Assembly (NCBI GenBank): GCA_964617695.1
Contig: CAZTYW010000066.1
Span: 1 to 10,978 of the forward strand
Origin: CAZTYW01 sp964617695
Lineage (GTDB): Bacteria > Chloroflexota > Dehalococcoidia > UBA2247 > RBG-13-53-26
Direction of reading: 5' to 3'
DNA length: 10,978 nucleotides
Of the stretch, positions 6,828-10,978 are shown piece after piece. The translations under genes and the position numbers were made by a program. Under the pieces are notes generated by a model. It searched no databases. It had not been told where the DNA came from and worked only from the letters and a program-made list of their open reading frames with translations. Numbering within the stretch: the first letter of the stretch is position 1; every line of letters starts with the position of its first letter.

Positions 6828-9038
6828 CTACGCCTTCTCGACCTGGACCAGGGCCGTATTTGACGGCAGTGCCCCGCCGGGCGAGGGCTCGTCCCGGGTC
6901 AGCACGTTGGCACAGCCCCCCCGGTCGGTGCCGTTTTCGTCCGGCGCGTACCAGGCCCCCTGGGGCACGTCGACCACGCCGGGCATGATCCTTTCGGTGA
7001 CCCTGGCACGAATGGTCATCGCACCGCGATGGTTGAAAACCTTCACCAGGTCTCCGTCCCCTATGCCTCTTGCCTGAGCATCGGCGGTATTGATCATAAT
7101 GGCCTGCGGCTCCACTTCCCTGAGCCAGGGGATGTTGTCAAACTGGCTGTGTGCCCGGCGCTTGGAGTGGGTAGAAATGAGCTGGAGCGGGTATTCTGAG
7201 GCCATCGGATCAGCCGGCCCCTCCCAGGTCTCTATGTACCTGGGGATGGGGGGGAGATTGGGGTTATTCATCTCTACCAGCCGCTGCGAGTATATCTCGA
7301 TTCTCCCGGAGGGGGTCAGAAACGGGTTGTTCGCCGGGTCACTGATCTCTCTGCTGAAGGCCACCTGAGGTTCCGGCAGCTTGATCTTGAGAACGCCTTG
7401 CTTCTTGAAGGCTTCAGTGTCAGGGATATCACTGCCCTCCAGCATCTTTGCCAGCCACTCTTCCTCGGTCTTGTCGTTGTAGTCGGCCAGACCCAGCCGG
7501 GCAGCCAGCTCGGTGGCCACCTGCAGCGGGGGTTTCGTCTCGTACAGTGGCTCGATAATCCTGTTTCTGAAGCCATAGAAGACCGGCACCGCTGCTCCAA
7601 TTGTCATGTCGCTCCGCTCCATGAAGGTGGTCATGGGGAGCACGATGTCGGCATACCTGGCGGTAGCCGTCATGAACTGCTCTTCAACCACGATGAATTC
7701 CAGCTTGTTCAGGGCCTCGGCCGTGCGGTTGGTGTTCGGCCACTGGTTCACTATATTGGCGTTGTTCACCCAGAGCATCTTGTAGTCTGCCGGGTAGCCT
7801 CCGGCTTTGCCCTTGATGAAGGCATCTGTCAGCTTGAAGACGTTTATTTTGCCCTGGCCGTAGATGTAGGTATTGCGGGTGGGAAACTTGTCCCTGGGGG
7901 GTGGGGCATCGGCGTCTACCCCATTGGGCGGGATCTTCGGGCCAGACCCCATCCTGCCCAGCCCCGCCGGCCCCCAGACCTTGGCTCCTGCTGAACCCCC
8001 GGGTACGCCCACGTTGCCCGTCATGGCCGCCAGGACGATTGCCGCCCGGTGGTACTGCTCCCCGTAGGCCGTGCGGCCGGGGGCAATCCCTGCCAGCAGG
8101 GCCGCCGGTTTGGTGGTGGCGTATTCTCTGGCCAGATCGGCGATGGTGGCGGCCGGCACGCCCGTGATGGCCTCAGCCCAGGCGGGTGTCTTGGGTATCC
8201 CATCCTCTTTTCCCACAACGTAGTCTTTGAAAGCCTCAAAGCCGACTGTATACGTGTCGACGAAAGACTGGTCCTGCAGACTCTCGGCGATGATCACGTT
8301 TGCCATGGCTATCAGCATGGCGGCGTCTGTGCCGGGCCTGATTGGTATCCAATGGTCGGCGAAAGTGGCTGTTGACTCGGTGTATTTCGGATCAATCGAG
8401 ATGATCTTTATCCCGGCTTCTCTGGCCTGGGCCAGGTACCAGGTGCTGTTGGTGTCCAGGACTGTGGCCGCTGGGTTCCAGCCCCACATGATTATCAGGC
8501 GGGAATTCAGCAGGTCATCGCGTGTGCTGGCTGTCCAGGCGATGCCGAGCGTGGCCAGCTCGGCAAAAATACCGCCCTCATACGAGTGCAGACCCCAGGG
8601 TCGGGTGTAGCCGCCCATCATGCAGAACAGCCTGCTCATCCTCCGCCAGGTGTCGTGAAGCGCTCCCTGGTCGCCGCCGGACACCCAGTACACGATGGAG
8701 GCCGGGCCGTGAGTGGCGTTGATGCGCTTGATTTCGGCCGCTACTGTGTCCAGCGCCTCGTCCCAGGATACCCTTTCGAACTTGCCCTCACCGCGGCTTC
8801 CCACCCTCTTGAGCGGGTACCCCAGCCGGTCGGCTGCGTACACTCTCTGCCGGTAGGCCCGGCCCTTGAGACAGGCCCTTACCTGGACGTCTTCTGTGTC
8901 GTCGTCGGTCTCTATCCTGGTGATTGCGCCGTTCTTGACGTGCACCTTGAGAACACAGGACCCACCGCAGTGGCTGGAACAGACGGTGGTGACCACTTGC
9001 TCGGAGTCAGCCGGCCTGGTGTGTTTGTCACTGTTCAT
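6828..9038 (-). CDS. molybdopterin oxidoreductase catalytic subunit, DmsA-like (first copy)
   Basis: A 736-residue paralog of the gene at 4126-6327. C20, C24, C28 and C56 (CX3CX3CX27C) bind the [4Fe-4S] cluster. Lys58 sits where the other copy has Arg. GLHSY (S152) holds the likely Mo-ligand serine by recalled alignment to DmsA. DPKYTESTATFAD (216-228) and RPGTD follow, and the C-terminal dinucleotide domain begins near 618. Residues about 352-395 form a Gly/Pro-rich stretch unlike the other copy and are the main divergent block. The frame continues to an ATG at 9101, but the ATG at 9038 is preferred: GTGAGGT stands eight bases ahead, and from it C20, C24 and C28 fall at the same positions as in the paralog. 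No Tat motif is seen, so the protein is probably cytoplasmic. It follows the DmsB-like gene by 105 bases, its likely electron-transfer partner. Confidence 0.93.
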   Translation of the reverse strand: MNSDKHTRPADSEQVVTTVCSSHCGGSCVLKVHVKNGAITRIETDDDTEDVQVRACLKGRAYRQRVYAADRLGYPLKRVGSRGEGKFERVSWDEALDTVAAEIKRINATHGPASIVYWVSGGDQGALHDTWRRMSRLFCMMGGYTRPWGLHSYEGGIFAELATLGIAWTASTRDDLLNSRLIIMWGWNPAATVLDTNSTWYLAQAREAGIKIISIDPKYTESTATFADHWIPIRPGTDAAMLIAMANVIIAESLQDQSFVDTYTVGFEAFKDYVVGKEDGIPKTPAWAEAITGVPAATIADLAREYATTKPAALLAGIAPGRTAYGEQYHRAAIVLAAMTGNVGVPGGSAGAKVWGPAGLGRMGSGPKIPPNGVDADAPPPRDKFPTRNTYIYGQGKINVFKLTDAFIKGKAGGYPADYKMLWVNNANIVNQWPNTNRTAEALNKLEFIVVEEQFMTATARYADIVLPMTTFMERSDMTIGAAVPVFYGFRNRIIEPLYETKPPLQVATELAARLGLADYNDKTEEEWLAKMLEGSDIPDTEAFKKQGVLKIKLPEPQVAFSREISDPANNPFLTPSGRIEIYSQRLVEMNNPNLPPIPRYIETWEGPADPMASEYPLQLISTHSKRRAHSQFDNIPWLREVEPQAIMINTADAQARGIGDGDLVKVFNHRGAMTIRARVTERIMPGVVDVPQGAWYAPDENGTDRGGCANVLTRDEPSPGGALPSNTALVQVEKA

Positions 9039-9046
9039 GCGAATGT

Positions 9047-9053
9047 ACCTCAC
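9047..9053 (-). promoter_or_regulatory. ribosome binding site deciding the start of the first DmsA-like gene
   Basis: GTGAGGT on the minus strand lies eight bases before the ATG at 9038-9036. It favours that start over the in-frame ATG at 9101. Confidence 0.65.
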
Positions 9054-9143
9054 TCGTACCTGGATGTGCCTGCCCGGCTCCTGGTGTCCTGGGCTTGTCA
9101 CGGGGGAATTTGGCCTGCTTCATGCCGCCGTGCGTCTCGCTGA

Positions 9144-9722
9144 CTAACGGGGCAGCAGAGCCAACTCTGGCACTGGCTTTGGCTTGAAGACGACGGAGGG
9201 CCTGGTCTTCTCGTCGTAGGCAAAGCCTACGGCCTGGCGGGCCTTGCCATATTTGGCTTCCAGTTCCTCGACGGGCCCGGCGTCGAGCGCCCGCATGGGA
9301 CAGCCGGCGACGCAAATTGGCTGTTTGCCTTCTGACCACCGGTCCAGGCAGAAGTCGCATTTCTGCATCCTGGCATTGTCCTCTGCACCAAACTGGGGCG
9401 CCTTGTAGGGGCAGGCGTCGAAGCAGGCCTGGCAGGTGTCCCCTCCCAGGCAGATTTCGCTGTCCACCAGCACTATGCCGTCCTCCTGCCTCTTGGTTAT
9501 GGCGTCTACCGGACAGGCCTGCATGCAGGCCGGTTCGGCGCAGTGGTAGCAGGGAGTGGCCATAAAAGCCACGAAGGGGCTGGGGTATTTCCCTTTCTCG
9601 ATAGTGGTCACCCTCATCCAGCTTGCCGGGCCGGCAGGAACGTCGTGCCAGTCCTTGCAGGCGACGACGCAGGTGTAGCAGCCGGTACATCTGGTCTGGT
9701 CAAGGTAGAAAGCCAGTTGCAT
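9144..9722 (-). CDS. 4Fe-4S dicluster electron-transfer subunit, DmsB-like
   Basis: A 192-residue ferredoxin-type subunit with sixteen cysteines in four groups: C12, C15, C18, C22; C58, C61, C66, C70; C91, C97, C100, C104; C122, C125, C137, C141. These should carry four [4Fe-4S] clusters passing electrons to or from a DmsA-type partner. The end of the last group (CVAGCPMRALDAGPVEEL) closely resembles E. coli DmsB as I recall it. The third group is odd: CX5CX2CX3C instead of CX2CX2CX3C, with GGDT inserted. No signal peptide or membrane segment is seen. The start has AGGAGGT six bases upstream, and a sigma70-type promoter lies just before it. It is the first gene of the minus-strand operon and the only such subunit in the window, so it may serve both DmsA-like copies. 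Confidence 0.94.
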   Translation of the reverse strand: MQLAFYLDQTRCTGCYTCVVACKDWHDVPAGPASWMRVTTIEKGKYPSPFVAFMATPCYHCAEPACMQACPVDAITKRQEDGIVLVDSEICLGGDTCQACFDACPYKAPQFGAEDNARMQKCDFCLDRWSEGKQPICVAGCPMRALDAGPVEELEAKYGKARQAVGFAYDEKTRPSVVFKPKPVPELALLPR

Positions 9723-9728
9723 CGTCAG

Positions 9729-9735
9729 ACCTCCT
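9729..9735 (-). promoter_or_regulatory. ribosome binding site of the DmsB-like gene
   Basis: A perfect AGGAGGT on the minus strand, six bases before the ATG at 9722-9720. Confidence 0.85.
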
Positions 9736-9746
9736 GTGTTACCGCG

Positions 9747-9775
9747 ATTCTATGGGATAGCGGTCGGGAATTCAA
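9747..9775 (-). promoter_or_regulatory. sigma70-type promoter of the molybdoenzyme operon
   Basis: On the minus strand, TTGAAT (9775-9770) and TAGAAT (9752-9747) are separated by exactly 17 bases. The -10 matches at 5 of 6 and the -35 at 4 of 6. The predicted transcript would start near 9740, giving a leader of only about 20 bases that holds the ribosome site. No other good promoter is seen in the short gaps between the four operon genes. Confidence 0.6.
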
Positions 9776-9780
9776 ATCGT

Positions 9781-9806
9781 GGCGCTTCGCGCCGCTTTTG
9801 GGCGGC
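9781..9806. repeat. two overlapping inverted repeats just upstream of the operon promoter
   Basis: GGCGC/GCGCC (9781-9785 with 9789-9793) and GCCGC/GCGGC (9791-9795 with 9802-9806) share three bases and cannot both form. They lie directly upstream of the -35 box of the minus-strand operon, a place where an activator could bind. On the plus strand the first hairpin is followed by only four T's, so it is a poor terminator. Confidence 0.35.
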
Positions 9807-9809
9807 GTG

Positions 9810-10515
9810 TCAGCTCGGCCACAGGTCGGCAGAACCGGACCGACATGATTGGGTGTTGCCCCCCAAATTCGCCTGGTTGCCGGCACCAACGCGGTCAGCT
9901 ATCACGGCGGCCGAAAAAGGGAGAAAAAGGGAGGCTGGCGACTGCTGGCGCTTGTCGGCAACGCGGGGCATCAAGCCCAATCGGCCTGTGCTTGTTTGCC
10001 AGGAGATTCCCTCAGCGCGACAATGCGGCCAATTTCTTAAGTTTCTGACACTTTCTGGTGGATGCTTGAACCCTTTTCTTATTCCATGTCGTGGCTGCGG
10101 GCGGCTGACGGCAAGTTCGGTGGAGCCGTAACTTATTTGTGCGACTGGCATCCGGTGGGATTGAAACGTATAATTAACATGCTGAAACCTCATCGTAACG
10201 TCCTCGTGCTAGCCTGGAACTGTGACGGTATCCAGTGGAACGTGAGAATACCACGGCGCCTGGCTGCCGGGATTCATACCGGCGGGACACAGGTAGCTAC
10301 TGCGGAGGTGGGATAGCCGGAGCCGAAACAACTGGTTGATATTGTCCCGGTGCATTTGCCTTTGGGGGGTGAGGTGGCAGGCACAGGGTAGCTGGTAAAT
10401 GCCGAGGGATCTGATGGGGGCTGGGAGGAGGCGTGGGGTCACTGTACCTGCAGGAGCAGGCAGATTGAGACAATACAGATCCACGGAAATCAGCGTCAGC
10501 AGGTCAATACCGATT
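9810..10515. other. gene-free stretch with inverted repeats, possible structured RNA
   Basis: I find no coding region with a ribosome site or recognisable domain here. A TATAAT at 10169-10174 (plus strand) has only a poor -35 (TGGCAT at 10146). Downstream are GCCGG/CCGGC (10266-10270 with 10279-10283), CGGGACA/TGTCCCG (10283-10289 with 10343-10349) and GCATTTGCC/GGTAAATGC (10352-10360 with 10394-10402, one G-U pair). The first two helices compete for base 10283 and, if the first is extended, also for 10284-10285. With the terminator at 10516 they could form a regulatory leader or a small RNA, but GC-rich DNA gives such pairs easily. Confidence 0.3.
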
Positions 10516-10556
10516 TGGCAAAGCTTCAACATGAGCTTGAGGGCTTTGCCATTTTT
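10516..10556 (+). terminator. Rho-independent terminator or attenuator before the exported protein gene
   Basis: TGGCAAAGC (10516-10524) pairs perfectly with GCTTTGCCA (10543-10551). The loop can add TCAA/TTGA pairing, and TTTTT follows directly (10552-10556). No plus-strand gene lies upstream, so it ends either a small RNA or the leader of the gene starting at 10610, 53 bases downstream. Confidence 0.75.
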
Positions 10557-10596
10557 GTTCTTATTGAGGATGCGCAGTAGACATGCGTCAACACAA

Positions 10597-10603
10597 GAGG
10601 AGG
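10597..10603 (+). promoter_or_regulatory. ribosome binding site of the exported protein gene
   Basis: GAGGAGG, followed by six bases and ATG at 10610. Confidence 0.85.
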
Positions 10604-10609
10604 CACAAG

Positions 10610-10978
10610 ATGGTCAGTAAGCTGAGTAGAAGGCCTGTCTCCGTGGCTTTCGTAGCTGCCGTTTTGGCGAGCCTGGCTGCCGTCATTGCACTCGTGGTGC
10701 TGCCGGCTCTTGCCGGCGACCCGCCGGGCCCCAAAACGTACTACGTTAGCACGCTGGGGAACAACACCACCGGGGATGGCAGTGAGGCAGAGCCGTGGCA
10801 AACGATAAGCTATGCCCTCGGTCAAGTCCTCCCGGGCGACACCGTAGTCGTGGAAGCGGGAACGTATGACGCCGATCTCGGTGAGACCTTCCCCATGACT
10901 GTGGGTGTCATCGGCCTGACGCTGAAGTCGGCGGACGGCATAGACACCACAATTCAGGGTGATGACTCAAGCGCAACG
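10610..10978 (+). CDS. exported DUF1565-like / right-handed beta-helix protein, 3'-partial
   Basis: The first 123 residues of a secreted protein running off the window end. Residues 1-9 are basic (MVSKLSRRP), about 10-32 are hydrophobic (VSVAFVAAVLASLAAVIALV and on), and LPALAG gives a signal peptidase I site after Ala35. The mature part begins with a proline-rich linker and then YYVSTLGNNTTGDGSEAEPW, PGDTVVVEAGTYD and later TLKSADG, a pattern typical of DUF1565 and pectate-lyase-like beta-helix domains found in surface proteins. Such proteins bind or process polysaccharides or serve as adhesins; no catalytic residues can be judged from this fragment. The start is secured by GAGGAGG six bases upstream. 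It is divergent from the molybdoenzyme operon and separated by about 890 bases, so a functional link is doubtful. Confidence 0.88.
   Translation, partial: MVSKLSRRPVSVAFVAAVLASLAAVIALVVLPALAGDPPGPKTYYVSTLGNNTTGDGSEAEPWQTISYALGQVLPGDTVVVEAGTYDADLGETFPMTVGVIGLTLKSADGIDTTIQGDDSSAT

Noticed and set aside
9039..9101. N-terminal extension of the first DmsA-like protein from the ATG at 9101
   Set aside because: No good ribosome site was seen there, whereas starting at 9038 puts the first three cluster cysteines at the same residue numbers as in the paralog and has GTGAGGT upstream.
9771..9795. TTCAAATC followed by a hairpin, suggesting a tRNA T-loop
   Set aside because: No acceptor, D or anticodon arms can be built around it.
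10145..10165. sigma54-like promoter beginning TGGCAT
   Set aside because: The spacing to the TTGA element is about four bases too long for a -24/-12 promoter and the -12 GC is absent.
10157..10167. GGGATTGAAAC, the common 3' end of many CRISPR repeats
   Set aside because: It occurs once. I found no second copy at spacer distance on either side and no cas gene, so it is not an array.
10378..10425. Possible c-di-GMP-I (GEMM) riboswitch because of a GGCACAGGG segment
   Set aside because: The conserved GGGACGCAAAGCC-type core is absent, and the remaining helices do not fit the known fold.

Overview
The window looks like part of a moderately GC-rich bacterial genome from an anaerobic or facultatively anaerobic organism. 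The reasons are two Fe-S flavoenzymes of the old-yellow-enzyme/2,4-dienoyl-CoA reductase type, two molybdopterin oxidoreductases of the DMSO reductase family and a four-cluster ferredoxin subunit, with few other functions present. Gene style (GTG/ATG starts, strong AGGAGG sites, Rho-independent terminators, a DUF1565-like exported protein) fits subsurface Chloroflexota such as Dehalococcoidia, but it would also fit other anaerobes. The lineage is a guess.

Layout. (1) Positions 1-3949, plus strand: two tandem paralogous NAD(P)H:flavin oxidoreductases. The first is cut by the window edge; the second is complete from a GTG at 1991. A strong terminator and a possible promoter with a structured leader lie between them, so they appear to be separate transcription units. 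(2) Positions 3950-4125: a convergent junction with a 7-bp hairpin. (3) Positions 9722-4126, minus strand: a compact operon of a DmsB-like Fe-S subunit, a DmsA-like catalytic subunit, a VOC/methylmalonyl-CoA-epimerase-like protein, and a second DmsA-like subunit joined to the VOC gene by an ATGA overlap. A sigma70-type promoter sits just upstream of the first gene. (4) Positions 9723-10609: about 890 bases without a credible gene, holding that promoter, several inverted repeats and a strong plus-strand terminator. (5) Positions 10610-10978, plus strand: the start of an exported beta-helix (DUF1565-like) protein, cut by the window end.

How the genes may work together. The notable point is the double duplication: two OYE-type reductases face two cytoplasmic DmsA-type molybdoenzymes that seem to share one DmsB-type electron-transfer subunit and to flank one VOC enzyme. 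No Tat signal is visible on either catalytic subunit, and the window holds no DmsC-type membrane anchor and no TorD/DmsD chaperone. A soluble cytoplasmic redox module acting on a small organic or CoA-linked substrate is the most economical reading, but the substrate cannot be read from the sequence.
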